From Paludibacteraceae bacterium (GTDB taxonomy: Bacteria > Bacteroidota > Bacteroidia > Bacteroidales > Paludibacteraceae), in the NCBI GenBank assembly GCA_016285885.1, contig JAEERP010000003.1:191510-255509 (forward strand): a DNA stretch of 64,000 bases, read 5' to 3'. The translations under genes were made by a program, and so were the position numbers. This document shows, one piece after another, positions 8,611 to 17,522 of this stretch. Below the pieces are notes generated by a model that did no database searches, was not told the DNA's origin, and worked only from the letters and a program-made list of their open reading frames with translations. Position 1 is the stretch's first letter. The number at the start of each line of letters is the position of its first letter.

Positions 8611-11061
8611 ATGAAAAACAAAATCATTTCATTTCTCATTAGAATTTATCTAATTCTACAATGTGTAAATTCTTTTGCTGCTCCTGATCCCAATTTCCAC
8701 ATCTATTTGTGTTTTGGGCAATCCAATATGGAGGGACAAGGCAGAATAGAAAATCAAGACAGGATGGTGAGCGATCGGTTTCAAATGATGTCCACCCAGT
8801 CATGTGGTTCTCGTGAGTTGTATAAATGGTACACGGCTGTTCCGCCATTGGCCGGTTGTTATAAGCAATTGGGGCCAGCGGATTATTTCGGAAGGACAAT
8901 GATTGACAATCTTTCTTCCGAAATAAAAGTCGGAGTGGTTGTAGTTGCTGTTGGTGGTTGCGACATCAAATTATTTGATAAGGATAACTATTTAAGTTAT
9001 TCATATAATGTCGAAGACTACATGAAGGAGATCATTCGGGCATACGGAGGTAACCCATACGGCAGACTTATCGACTGTGCGAAAAAGGCTCAGGAAGTAG
9101 GTGTTATCAAGGGAATCCTTTTGCATCAAGGGGAAACGAACACAGGTGATTACAGTTGGCCTGGAAAGGTGAAAAAGGTTTATGAGAACATCCTAAATGA
9201 TTTGAATTTGGATGGTAAAGAGGTTCCTCTACTTGTCGGTGAGGTGGTTCGCACAGAGCAAGGAGGATCTTGCGGAAGACATAATGATGTGATCGCAAAG
9301 GTTCCTTCCACTATTCCTAATTCTTACGTCATTTCTGCCGAAGGACTAGGACATCAAGGTGACAATGTGCATTTCTCCGCAGAAAGTTATCGTAAACTTG
9401 GTGCGCGATACGCAAATCAAATGCTTAAATTGCTGAACAATGAACCGATCGACATGCCCAACACGGAGTGTAAAAAATACGAGACAGACCTGAAGAAGGA
9501 GGCTGAATGTGCAGATTACCAAGGAACGTTACTTACGCTTCAAAATCAATCTGGAACTGGAGTTGTCAATCTTCCCAACGACGATGATTACATCAATTTC
9601 AGTTTCAACATTGAGACAGCTGCGAATTATAAGGTGTATGTGGGTTACAACACTGCTTATGGTTATAAGCAAGCTCAGTGCAGTGTGAACGGGATTCTCG
9701 GAACAGTGGATTTCGACTACGACAAAGAGGCGGATGGTGAGGATATGAAAAAGGAGGCTTTTGTGGGATCTTATTCACTCAGGAAGGGAGATAACAAAAT
9801 ATCGATAACACCCATTTGGACCTGGGTCCCTATAGATTATGTCCGCATCGAATCGGACAACGACTCGCCTTATCAGGAGCCTACAACCTCTGACGTTGAT
9901 GGATTTCATGTTGATGGAAACAAGCTTCTTGATGCCTGCGGCGACGAATTCATCATGAGAGGGGTCAGCATGGCTTACACATGGTACAAAAGTTCTGCTT
10001 ATGATCAATTGAAAGCGATACACAACTACGGAGCCAATGCCGTACGCATTGTACTGACCGACGGGAAAGACTACGGCACCCCTGCCGATGATGCCTCATC
10101 GGTGAAAAAATTGATTGAAGCTTGTCGAGAAGATGGTATGGCTGCTATCCTTGAAGTGCACGATGAAACAGGAAGCGATAAAATCAGCGACTTGGAGGAT
10201 GCAGCACGCTATTTTGCCAATCTTGCGCCGATACTAAAAGGAACGGAAGCATACGTAATCATCAACATTGCCAACGAATGGCACAACTCATCATCGACCA
10301 CCAACTGGCGAGATGGATATAAAAAAGCAATTCCTATCATCCGAAAGGCAGGTCTTAGGCACTGTATCATGGTCGATGCCGGAGGATACGGGCAGAACGC
10401 TTCCACTATCCACTCCTACGGAAAGGAGGTGCTGGCTGCTGACGAGGAGAACAACGTGATATTCTCTATTCACATGTACGGAACAGCGGGTAACAGTAGT
10501 AGAGTGACATCCAATATTGATGGTGTTATAAATCAAGGTCTTGCCCTGTGTATCGGAGAGTTCGGTTGGTATCATAGCGACGGAGACGTGGACGAAGCCA
10601 AGATACTCTCATACTGCAAAGAGAAGAGGGTCGGATGGTTAGCTTGGTCATGGTATGGAAACGGTAATCCCGTACAATATCTCGACCTTGTGAAGGATCC
10701 TTCCAGAAATCCAACACTGGCAACCCAATCCACCTCGGGAAAGTCTTGCAATTGGGGAAAAATCATCACCGACGCATGGAAAAACGAAGCGAAAGCTCCT
10801 CACCTGAGGAAGTGTCAATCGACCGACAACAATGATCTCGCTTCCTACGACGACAAAACGATACTATACTATGCACAGAGAGAGCAATGCTTACACATTA
10901 ACTCTGAGACAGAAGGAATGCTTCGTGTCGTCAATCTCAATGGATTAATCATCAATACCATTCATATCACAGGCAAGGAGAATGTAGTTCGATTTGATAA
11001 CCTACCTAATGGTATTTACATTGCGCATTTCAACCATCTAACATTAAAAATAGTAAAATAA
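8611..11061 (+). CDS. Esterase (SASA/CE6-like)-CBM35-GH5_8 mannanase fusion, secreted
   Basis: The 816-aa product has a signal peptide (ends near residue 23). It is followed by an SGNH-type carbohydrate esterase with nucleophile Ser38 in FGQSNMEG, an HQGETNT block near 172 and the catalytic pair Asp251/His254 in GDNVHFSAESY. This matches the SASA/CE6-like acetylesterases. A CBM35-like module (about 290-415) and a GH5 subfamily 8 mannanase (about 425-735; NIANEW and IGEFGWYHSDGDVD) follow; these two parts are clear paralogues of the same domains at 2664-5366. The C-terminus (LRVVNLNGLIINT...GIYIAHFN) resembles a T9SS sorting domain. The protein would remove acetyl groups and cut the mannan backbone in one molecule. 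The downstream esterase gene starts 20 bp later and is probably co-transcribed. Confidence 0.93.
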   Translation: MKNKIISFLIRIYLILQCVNSFAAPDPNFHIYLCFGQSNMEGQGRIENQDRMVSDRFQMMSTQSCGSRELYKWYTAVPPLAGCYKQLGPADYFGRTMIDNLSSEIKVGVVVVAVGGCDIKLFDKDNYLSYSYNVEDYMKEIIRAYGGNPYGRLIDCAKKAQEVGVIKGILLHQGETNTGDYSWPGKVKKVYENILNDLNLDGKEVPLLVGEVVRTEQGGSCGRHNDVIAKVPSTIPNSYVISAEGLGHQGDNVHFSAESYRKLGARYANQMLKLLNNEPIDMPNTECKKYETDLKKEAECADYQGTLLTLQNQSGTGVVNLPNDDDYINFSFNIETAANYKVYVGYNTAYGYKQAQCSVNGILGTVDFDYDKEADGEDMKKEAFVGSYSLRKGDNKISITPIWTWVPIDYVRIESDNDSPYQEPTTSDVDGFHVDGNKLLDACGDEFIMRGVSMAYTWYKSSAYDQLKAIHNYGANAVRIVLTDGKDYGTPADDASSVKKLIEACREDGMAAILEVHDETGSDKISDLEDAARYFANLAPILKGTEAYVIINIANEWHNSSSTTNWRDGYKKAIPIIRKAGLRHCIMVDAGGYGQNASTIHSYGKEVLAADEENNVIFSIHMYGTAGNSSRVTSNIDGVINQGLALCIGEFGWYHSDGDVDEAKILSYCKEKRVGWLAWSWYGNGNPVQYLDLVKDPSRNPTLATQSTSGKSCNWGKIITDAWKNEAKAPHLRKCQSTDNNDLASYDDKTILYYAQREQCLHINSETEGMLRVVNLNGLIINTIHITGKENVVRFDNLPNGIYIAHFNHLTLKIVK

Positions 11062-11081
11062 CATCACTAATTTTTACATCC

Positions 11082-12536
11082 ATGAAAAACTTATTATTAC
11101 ATATCATTTTGTTGCTTGTTAGTACAACAACAATGGCAGCCAAATACAATCAAGTAACCCGCATTCAAACAGGAGGCAAATGGAGAGAAGCTTTCATCTA
11201 TGTTCCTGATGGTCTGACAGAAAATCGACCATTGGTTATCGCTGCCCACGGAATGGGAGACAATATGGAAAATATGAAAACAGCATCGCAGTGGAACCTA
11301 ATTGCAGACACTGCTAAATTCGCAGTCGTTTACCCTCAAGGAGATGGTAATCAATGGGACATCAATGGTATGACTGACATAAATTTCATGTTGGATATCA
11401 TAAAAAAAATGTCGTCAGAATATAATATCGACGAAAGCCGTGTATATATGACAGGCTTCTCGATGGGTGGTATGCTGACCTACCACATCATCAACAACGT
11501 GGCGGATAAATTTGCCGCCTTCGGACCCATTTCCGGCTACAATCTTTGGGGTGCGAATTTCAACTGCTCTCGTCCGGTGCCTATCTGCCATATACATGGG
11601 CAAGAAGACTCTTTTGTGGATTATAATGGCGTTCCAGCTATTATAAAAGGATTCGCAAAAAAAGACAACTGTGACCCCACCCCGGAGGTGACACAAGTCT
11701 CAAACTTTTGCACCAAAACACACTACAAGAATGGCGACTGTAGCACAGAGGTGATTCTTTATTCGGTGAAAAATCGCTGGCATGAATATAAAAATGATTA
11801 TGATGATTTCCAAACGTCAAAGGCTTTATGGGACTTCTTCCGTAAATATTCCAACAAATGTGGAGAGACGCAAGAGGTCAATGACACTCTATGTGAAGAG
11901 TCCGCAAAAAAGAACATCTACGAGGTGGAATGTTCATCAGACTATGTCGCCAGCCATGAAACAGTGTCACAGATGTCTGGAACAGGTGTGTTGAGCCTTA
12001 AAGAAGCGACAGACTATGTCGACATCAACATACCATTAGAAGAGAAAGGAGCTTATAAGGTATATGTCGGTTACAACTCCATTTACGGTTTCAAGGAGAT
12101 CAATTGCACAGTGAACGGAGAAAGCAATACCATTAAATTAGGAAACACTTCAGACGATAAAAGCGAAGATAAGCAAGGGGAAACACTTGTGGGTTCATTT
12201 CTGTTTTCTGAGGGTGACAACGATGTGAGACTCACGCCTATCTGGACATGGGCCGTTGTTGACTATGTGCGGATAGAAAAGATCGAAAACACATCTGCGT
12301 GTGTGTCGGAGGCAAATGATGACAAAGGGAATTTCAATTGTCTTTATAAGCGAAAGGATGAGACCTTATACATAAAGACGAAAGAGGAAGGAACCATACG
12401 TATCACTGACCTCAATGGCATGCTCATATATACGTCCCGCATCGCCGCGGAAGAGAATATCATTCGGTTAGATAAACTACCGAAAGGCATTTACATCGTG
12501 TATTTCAGAGGATTGACAATGAAAATAGTAAAATAA
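11082..12536 (+). CDS. CE1-like esterase with CBM35, secreted
   Basis: The 484-aa protein has a signal peptide (MKNLLLHIILLLVSTTTMAA). An alpha/beta-hydrolase of the PHB-depolymerase/LpqC/CE1 type follows, with an oxyanion HG region in VIAAHGMGD, nucleophile Ser127 in GFSMGG and a likely catalytic His in NRWHEY near residue 230. A CBM35-like module (IYEVECSSDY...VVDYVRIEK) is nearly the same as in the two mannanases. The C-terminus (IRITDLNGMLIYT...GIYIVYFRGLTMKIVK) is T9SS-like and close to that of the upstream gene. It is probably an acetyl or feruloyl esterase acting on decorated mannan. The substrate is inferred from the shared CBM and the operon position. Confidence 0.9.
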   Translation: MKNLLLHIILLLVSTTTMAAKYNQVTRIQTGGKWREAFIYVPDGLTENRPLVIAAHGMGDNMENMKTASQWNLIADTAKFAVVYPQGDGNQWDINGMTDINFMLDIIKKMSSEYNIDESRVYMTGFSMGGMLTYHIINNVADKFAAFGPISGYNLWGANFNCSRPVPICHIHGQEDSFVDYNGVPAIIKGFAKKDNCDPTPEVTQVSNFCTKTHYKNGDCSTEVILYSVKNRWHEYKNDYDDFQTSKALWDFFRKYSNKCGETQEVNDTLCEESAKKNIYEVECSSDYVASHETVSQMSGTGVLSLKEATDYVDINIPLEEKGAYKVYVGYNSIYGFKEINCTVNGESNTIKLGNTSDDKSEDKQGETLVGSFLFSEGDNDVRLTPIWTWAVVDYVRIEKIENTSACVSEANDDKGNFNCLYKRKDETLYIKTKEEGTIRITDLNGMLIYTSRIAAEENIIRLDKLPKGIYIVYFRGLTMKIVK

Positions 12537-12553
12537 GGGTGGCGAAGAGATGA

Positions 12554-13348
12554 TCACACGGAGACCTTGCCTGCGATGTGCGGGTGGGGGTCATAATTCT
12601 CCAGGGTGAAATCCTCGTAATCAAAGGAGAAGATATCCTTCTTCTCAGGATTAATCCTCATTTGTGGCAGCTGGCGAGGTTCCCTTGTCAGCTGCAATTT
12701 TACTTGCTCCAAGTGATTCGTGTAGATATGCGCGTCGCCCAACGTGTGGACGAAGTCACCCGCCTTGAGGCCCGTCACCTGCGCCATCATCTGGAGGAGC
12801 AAGGCGTAGGAGGCGATATTGAAAGGAACGCCCAAGAAGATATCCGCGCTGCGTTGGTAGAGTTGGAGGCTTAGCCGGCCATCCGCCACGTAGAACTGGA
12901 AGAAGGCGTGGCAAGGCGGCAGGTTCATCCGCTTGAGGTCCGCCACGTTCCAAGCGCTGACGATGATACGGCGCGAGTTCGGGTCCTCTTTGAGGGTCCG
13001 CACCACCTCCGCTATTTGGTCGATATGCCCGCCGTCATAGTCCGGCCAGGAGCGCCACTGGTATCCGTAGATATGTCCGAGGTCACCATCCGGGTCCGCC
13101 CATTCGTTCCAGATACGCACGCCATGCTCCTGCAGGTACTTCACGTTCGTGTCGCCCTTCAGGAACCAAAGCAGTTCATAGATGATGGATTTCAGGTGAA
13201 GCTTCTTCGTCGTGAGCAGGGGAAAACCCTCCTCCAGATTGAAGCGCATCTGATGTCCGAAAACGCTGATAGTACCCGTACCTGTGCGGTCGCCCTTCTG
13301 CGTGCCCTCGTCCAGCACACGCTGCAAAAGATCCAAATATTGTTTCAT
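12554..13348 (-). CDS. thyA: Thymidylate synthase
   Basis: The product has 264 aa, the same length as the E. coli enzyme, and is full length. It converts dUMP to dTMP using methylene-tetrahydrofolate in the cytoplasm. The active-site Cys146 is in [14 protein letters not shown], the phosphate-binding Arg pair is in [13 protein letters not shown], and the C-terminal [11 protein letters not shown] is intact. It converges with the esterase operon with only 17 bp between stop codons. A dihydrofolate reductase gene often follows thyA, but none is adjacent here. A -7 element TATCTTTG lies on the minus strand at 13386-13393. Confidence 0.98.
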   Translation of the reverse strand: MKQYLDLLQRVLDEGTQKGDRTGTGTISVFGHQMRFNLEEGFPLLTTKKLHLKSIIYELLWFLKGDTNVKYLQEHGVRIWNEWADPDGDLGHIYGYQWRSWPDYDGGHIDQIAEVVRTLKEDPNSRRIIVSAWNVADLKRMNLPPCHAFFQFYVADGRLSLQLYQRSADIFLGVPFNIASYALLLQMMAQVTGLKAGDFVHTLGDAHIYTNHLEQVKLQLTREPRQLPQMRINPEKKDIFSFDYEDFTLENYDPHPHIAGKVSV

Positions 13349-13400
13349 GCCAGTTCTGTCAAGTCTAGTCTTGTCAATTCGAAGACAAAGATAAAAAAAT

Positions 13401-13510
13401 TTACTATTTAGCTATTTACGATTTACTATTTTCATAGCGGAGGGAAGCGGGAGGGGTTGGGGGTTGGGCGGTGTGATTATTTACTATTTAGCTATTTACG
13501 ATTTACTATT
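13401..13510. repeat. 30-bp direct repeat, two copies 80 bp apart
   Basis: An identical 30-bp AT-rich sequence (starting TTACTATTTAGCTATTTACG) occurs at 13401-13430 and 13481-13510, with a G-rich spacer between them. Relatives containing CGATTTAC/CAATTTAC words are in the gaps near 32840-32870 and 42645-42672. It carries no gene. Confidence 0.8.
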
Positions 13511-13605
13511 CGAATTTCACTATCTTTACGGCGAAACTTTGTCAAGTGTCAAAATAGATGATATCAATATGTAAAAGAGCACCACCTTTCAAATAATGAT
13601 TCCCC

Positions 13606-14319
13606 ATGAATAAAATAATATTAAAACCTCGAAGTGATTGCGCATATTCATTGCCTGAGATAAAGGAAGGTGATGTGTTGATGCACTTTGCGCCATATAT
13701 TCCAGACACGGCTAAAAAAGTTAGATACGTTGAATCGAACAAAGATAAATTTGAGATATACACTGAGCCCCATTGGATAGAATGTGGATTAATGGAAAAG
13801 GGGTTGATTGGCGACCTGGATATGATAAATGAACATGCTGACGAAATCAGTCGTTATGATTCATTAGAGGAATATAGGTGCGTAAGAGAAAAAAGAATTA
13901 AGAAAAAGGATTTCGATTATATAGAAACTGGAGGGAGACGCTTGATTTACACCCTATACAGAAACCTTAAAAATGATCCTTTCTTAGAAATAAACACGAC
14001 AGGGCTATCATTTCCATCCATGCTATCCTTGTTCGACTATGTCCTGGATACTCACGATAAATACCCAACGACGTCGTATCTATTTATCCAGCATGTAGAT
14101 GAACTTTTCTACAAGACAATAGAAACCCCAACAATAGCTATAACCAAGGAGAACGAAAAAGATATTATAACGATCTTCGAATCCTTTTCCGCCTACAACA
14201 AGAAAATATCTCAACAAGAGTTAGCATCAAGGGAGAATAGCCCACAGAAAAATATTTTTTGGAAACGGTTGCAGTATCAGAAAATATACTTAACTTTGCG
14301 GTCGATTTTTAAACATTAA
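13606..14319 (+). CDS. Hypothetical protein, 237 aa
   Basis: I do not recognise this protein. It has no signal peptide, no membrane segment and no known catalytic motif. It is rich in charged residues (DEISRYDSLEEYRCVREKRIKKKDFDY) and ends with a basic helix (KNIFWKRLQYQKIYLTLRSIFKH). The gene is clearly more AT-rich than its neighbours thyA and dCMP deaminase and is preceded by a duplicated AT-rich repeat, both suggestive of acquisition by transfer. The frame is intact, and the protein has an ordered composition, so it is probably a real gene. The promoter of rpsO lies inside its 3' end. Confidence 0.75.
   Translation: MNKIILKPRSDCAYSLPEIKEGDVLMHFAPYIPDTAKKVRYVESNKDKFEIYTEPHWIECGLMEKGLIGDLDMINEHADEISRYDSLEEYRCVREKRIKKKDFDYIETGGRRLIYTLYRNLKNDPFLEINTTGLSFPSMLSLFDYVLDTHDKYPTTSYLFIQHVDELFYKTIETPTIAITKENEKDIITIFESFSAYNKKISQQELASRENSPQKNIFWKRLQYQKIYLTLRSIFKH
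14269..14298 (+). promoter_or_regulatory. rpsO promoter
   Basis: TTG at 14269-14271, a 19-bp spacer and TAACTTTG at 14291-14298 match the Bacteroidetes -33/-7 consensus. It lies within the end of the upstream coding region, about 33 bp before the rpsO ATG. Confidence 0.7.
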
Positions 14320-14331
14320 AATTTAAACATT

Positions 14332-14601
14332 ATGTATTTAGATGCTGCTAAGAAGCAAGAAATCTTCGGTACATACGGGAAGTCGAATACCGATACTGGC
14401 TCACCTGAGGCTCAGATAGCGTTATTTTCATACCGTATTACTCATTTGACTGACCACATGAAGTCAAATGCGAAGGATTATAGTACGCAAAGATCATTGA
14501 AGGCCTTGGTAGGTAAGCGTCGTCGTATGCTTGACTACTTGAAGGAGATCGATATCGAAAGATATCGTGCCATCGTTAAGGCGCTCAATCTTCGTAAGTA
14601 A
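14332..14601 (+). CDS. rpsO: 30S ribosomal protein S15
   Basis: The 89-aa product has the standard S15 length and sequence. It shows the motifs GSPEAQIALFSYRITHLTDHMKS and LKALVGKRRRMLDYLKEID, which contact 16S rRNA in the central domain of the small subunit. It is transcribed from its own promoter at 14269-14298 and ends at a strong intrinsic terminator, so it is monocistronic. pnp, which follows rpsO in many bacteria, is absent here. Confidence 0.98.
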   Translation: MYLDAAKKQEIFGTYGKSNTDTGSPEAQIALFSYRITHLTDHMKSNAKDYSTQRSLKALVGKRRRMLDYLKEIDIERYRAIVKALNLRK

Positions 14602-14620
14602 TCTCGAAGGAGAAAAGGTA

Positions 14621-14656
14621 AAAGGGTGGATCCGATGGGTTCACCCTTTCTTTTTC
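14621..14656 (+). terminator. rpsO intrinsic terminator
   Basis: AAAGGGTG(G)A and TCACCCTTT form a stem, followed by CTTTTTCC. It lies 20 bp after the rpsO stop codon. Confidence 0.85.
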
Positions 14657-14702
14657 CCGAAAAGGAAGATAACTTTGCATTTTTAGTTGTATTTTTGCGG
14701 AT

Positions 14703-15149
14703 ATGGAAGAAAAATCAAACGAAAAAAGGCATCAATTCGACCTCCGCTACATGCGCATGGCCAAGATTTGGGCGGAAAACTCCTACTGCGAGCGCAGGAA
14801 GGTGGGCGCCCTCATCGTGAAGGAACGAATGATCATATCCGACGGATACAACGGCACACCGTGCGGCTTCGAGAACGTGTGCGAGGACGAGAACAACAAG
14901 ACCAAACCTTACGTCCTACACGCCGAGGCCAACGCCATCACAAAGGTGGCCCGCTCCTCCAACAGCAGCGAGGGCGCTACCCTTTACGTCACCTCCTCCC
15001 CTTGCATCGAGTGCGCCAAGCTCATCATCCAAGCGGGCATCCGCCGCGTGGTCTACGAGGAGGAGTACCACACGCCCGACGGAATAGACCTGCTGAAAAG
15101 GGCGGGCGTGGAGATCGAACACCTGGAAATCGGAAACAACAAAGACTGA
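14703..15149 (+). CDS. dCMP / cytidine deaminase family protein (ComEB-like)
   Basis: The 148-aa zinc deaminase has the ligand and proton-shuttle motif HAEANAI and the second zinc motif TSSPCIECAKLI. It probably deaminates dCMP to dUMP, feeding thymidylate synthesis, and so fits with the nearby thyA. A -7 element TATTTTTG (14690-14697) sits just upstream, so the leader is nearly absent. The S41 peptidase gene begins 6 bp after its stop codon, an arrangement that is common in Bacteroidales. Confidence 0.95.
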   Translation: MEEKSNEKRHQFDLRYMRMAKIWAENSYCERRKVGALIVKERMIISDGYNGTPCGFENVCEDENNKTKPYVLHAEANAITKVARSSNSSEGATLYVTSSPCIECAKLIIQAGIRRVVYEEEYHTPDGIDLLKRAGVEIEHLEIGNNKD

Positions 15150-15155
15150 CATACC

Positions 15156-16751
15156 ATGCAAAAAATATTCAACCCCCTCTTCGTGGCGATCGCAGCCATC
15201 TGCGGAATCCTGGCGGGCTCCATCATCACTGAAAGGCATAACGAGCGCATCACCCGCACCCACAAGAAGCTGGACAACAAAATAGACATGATGCTGAACC
15301 TCGTCAACCTGCAGTACGTGGACAAGGTGGACATCGATTCGCTCGTGGAGAAATCTCTCCCGAAGATATTGGAGGAGCTGGATCCACACACCGTGTACGT
15401 GCCAGCCAAAGACCTCCAGATGGTGAACGATGAGCTCGAGGGCAGTTTCTCTGGCATCGGTGTGCAATTCAACATACAGAACGACACCGTGATGATCGTG
15501 AGCGTCATCAGCGGCGGGCCCTCCGAGAAGTTGGGCATCCTGCCGGGCGACCGTATCGTGAAGGTGAACGACACCCTCTTCGTGGGCGAGACCATCAACA
15601 ACGAGAAGGTGATGCACAAGCTCCGCGGACCTAAGGGAACACATGTGACGCTTGGCATCAAGAGACATAGCGCCGACTCACTGCTCACCTTCGACATCAC
15701 ACGGGGCGATGTGCCGGTCAATAGCGTGGACGCACACTTCATGATGCAGAATCACATCGGCTACATCAAAGTAGGCAAGTTCGGGGCGAACACCTATAAC
15801 GAGTTCCTATACGCCTTGGAAGGATTGAAGGAGAAGGGCGCCAATAAGTTCATCATCGACCTCAGAGGCAACTCAGGAGGACTATTGGACGCCGCATGCT
15901 ACATGATCAACGAGTTCCTGCACAGAGGCGACATGATTGTCTACACGGAAGGCAAAGCCCAGAAACGTCAGGATATCAAAGCCGACGGAAACGGATTGTA
16001 CCAAAACTATCCAATAACAGTCCTCATCGATGAGTGGTCCGCCTCCGCCAGCGAGATTTTCGCAGGGGCCATGCAGGACAACGACAGAGGCACCATCATC
16101 GGCAGACGCTCTTTCGGAAAGGGATTGGTGCAACAACAGATCACCCTGAACGACAGCTCCGCCATCCGCCTCACCGTGGCCCGCTACTACACCCCTTCGG
16201 GACGTTGTATCCAGAAGCCATACAGGGATAAGAACAAGTACCAACAGGAGGTGTTCGACCGCTACTCCAGCGGAGAGATCTACAACCAAGACAGCATGAA
16301 GTCGACCAGCGACACCGTGAAATACTATACCGTGGGCAATCGCGTGGTCTATGGCGGCGGCGGAATCATGCCGGACATCTTCGTGCCATACGACACCACC
16401 TACAATTCGGTCTACTACACCAAGCTAGTCAACTCCAGCATTCTCTACGATTTCGCCTTCAAGTACTCCGACGAGCACCGTCAGCTTTTCAATAGCTTCG
16501 AAAGCTATAAGAAGGCGGACGAATACCTGAAGAGAGAACCTCTTTTCGATCAAGTGCTGGAATTCGCCGAGGCGAAGAACATCAAGAAGAACCTATTGCA
16601 GGCGGAACATTCGAAGAGCAAGATCACACAGTTGGTCCGCTCCTACATCCTGCGTAATATCTATGGGGAAAACGCCTTCTACGATGTGTTCTACGAAGAC
16701 GATCCAGTCGTCAAGGAGGCATTGAATATGTTGAAGAAGGATTCGAAGTAG
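15156..16751 (+). CDS. S41 family C-terminal processing peptidase (CtpA/Prc type)
   Basis: The 531-aa protein has an N-terminal membrane anchor or signal (FNPLFVAIAAICGILAGSII). A PDZ domain follows (GSFSGIGVQFNIQNDTVMIVSVISGGPSEKLGILPGDRIVKVND), then an S41 serine protease domain with catalytic Ser in DEWSASASEIFAGAMQDN and Lys in GRRSFGKGLVQQQ. It acts in the periplasm on C-terminal tails of envelope proteins. The family commonly follows a dCMP deaminase gene in this phylum, and the two are co-transcribed here. It ends 25 bp before the convergent ATPase gene. Confidence 0.95.
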   Translation: MQKIFNPLFVAIAAICGILAGSIITERHNERITRTHKKLDNKIDMMLNLVNLQYVDKVDIDSLVEKSLPKILEELDPHTVYVPAKDLQMVNDELEGSFSGIGVQFNIQNDTVMIVSVISGGPSEKLGILPGDRIVKVNDTLFVGETINNEKVMHKLRGPKGTHVTLGIKRHSADSLLTFDITRGDVPVNSVDAHFMMQNHIGYIKVGKFGANTYNEFLYALEGLKEKGANKFIIDLRGNSGGLLDAACYMINEFLHRGDMIVYTEGKAQKRQDIKADGNGLYQNYPITVLIDEWSASASEIFAGAMQDNDRGTIIGRRSFGKGLVQQQITLNDSSAIRLTVARYYTPSGRCIQKPYRDKNKYQQEVFDRYSSGEIYNQDSMKSTSDTVKYYTVGNRVVYGGGGIMPDIFVPYDTTYNSVYYTKLVNSSILYDFAFKYSDEHRQLFNSFESYKKADEYLKREPLFDQVLEFAEAKNIKKNLLQAEHSKSKITQLVRSYILRNIYGENAFYDVFYEDDPVVKEALNMLKKDSK

Positions 16752-16776
16752 ATCCCAAAAGATTTATATTCAACAA

Positions 16777-17505
16777 TCATTTCGTCAGCAGACCCAGTTC
16801 CCGCTGGATCAGGGGAACATTGTCGATGAAGGAGCGCATATCGTTGTAGATGTAGCTCTCCTCGTACGTTGTCTCCCGTATGCCCTCCTCGTTGAGGTGG
16901 TAGATCACTGCCCCGGGATAGGCGAGGAGAACGGGCGAGTGAGTGCTGATGATCAGTTGGCTACCCGCATCCACGGCCCGTTTCATCCAAACGAGGAACC
17001 TCAGTTGGTTTTGGTACGATAATGCGGCCTCGGGCTCGTCGAAGAGATAGAAGCCCCGCCTCAACCGATTCTCGAAGAAGAGGACCATTCCCTCCCCATG
17101 ACTATATTCGTGCAGATTCTCTCCCCCATAAGACCGGAAGGGGTCATCTTCAAGGCTTGCGAGGTAGGTGATAGCATTGTAGAAACTCTCCGCACGGTAG
17201 AAAAACATATCCTGCAATCGGTAGGGAGTTTTGGCCAGGCGAAGGGATTCGCTGAGGTCCGAGTGGGTCTCTTGGGTGCTGAAACGAAAGTTCTGTCCGC
17301 CCCCTTCCGCATTCATTCCCAAGTTCACGGCGATGGCCTCCATCAGGGTCGATTTGCCACTACCGTTCTCCCCGATGAGGTAGGTCACGTCCGACGTGAG
17401 TTCCAACGTCTTCAGCGCCTTTATCGCAGGGATGGAGAAAGGATACTTGTCACCCTCGCTTGAAACGTGGGTGTTGGTGATGCGGGAAAGAAAGATATTG
17501 GGCAT
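16777..17505 (-). CDS. AAA family ATPase (RecF/SMC-like)
   Basis: ATG 17505 (MPNIFLSRITN, 242 aa) is preferred over the upstream start at 17529, which would overlap the helicase stop codon. Walker A is YLIGENGSGKSTLMEAIA; the signature-like region is around SHGEGMVLFFENRLRRG; Walker B is YLFDEPEAALS; and the H-loop is IISTHSPVLLAYPGA. These mark an ABC-type ATPase without a membrane partner, of the predicted ATPase group related to AAA_21/AAA_23. The substrate is unknown. It probably shares a transcript with the RecD-like helicase directly upstream, which hints at a DNA-related role. Confidence 0.9.
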   Translation of the reverse strand: MPNIFLSRITNTHVSSEGDKYPFSIPAIKALKTLELTSDVTYLIGENGSGKSTLMEAIAVNLGMNAEGGGQNFRFSTQETHSDLSESLRLAKTPYRLQDMFFYRAESFYNAITYLASLEDDPFRSYGGENLHEYSHGEGMVLFFENRLRRGFYLFDEPEAALSYQNQLRFLVWMKRAVDAGSQLIISTHSPVLLAYPGAVIYHLNEEGIRETTYEESYIYNDMRSFIDNVPLIQRELGLLTK

Positions 17506-17522
17506 AGGTCGTTGCGATTCGT

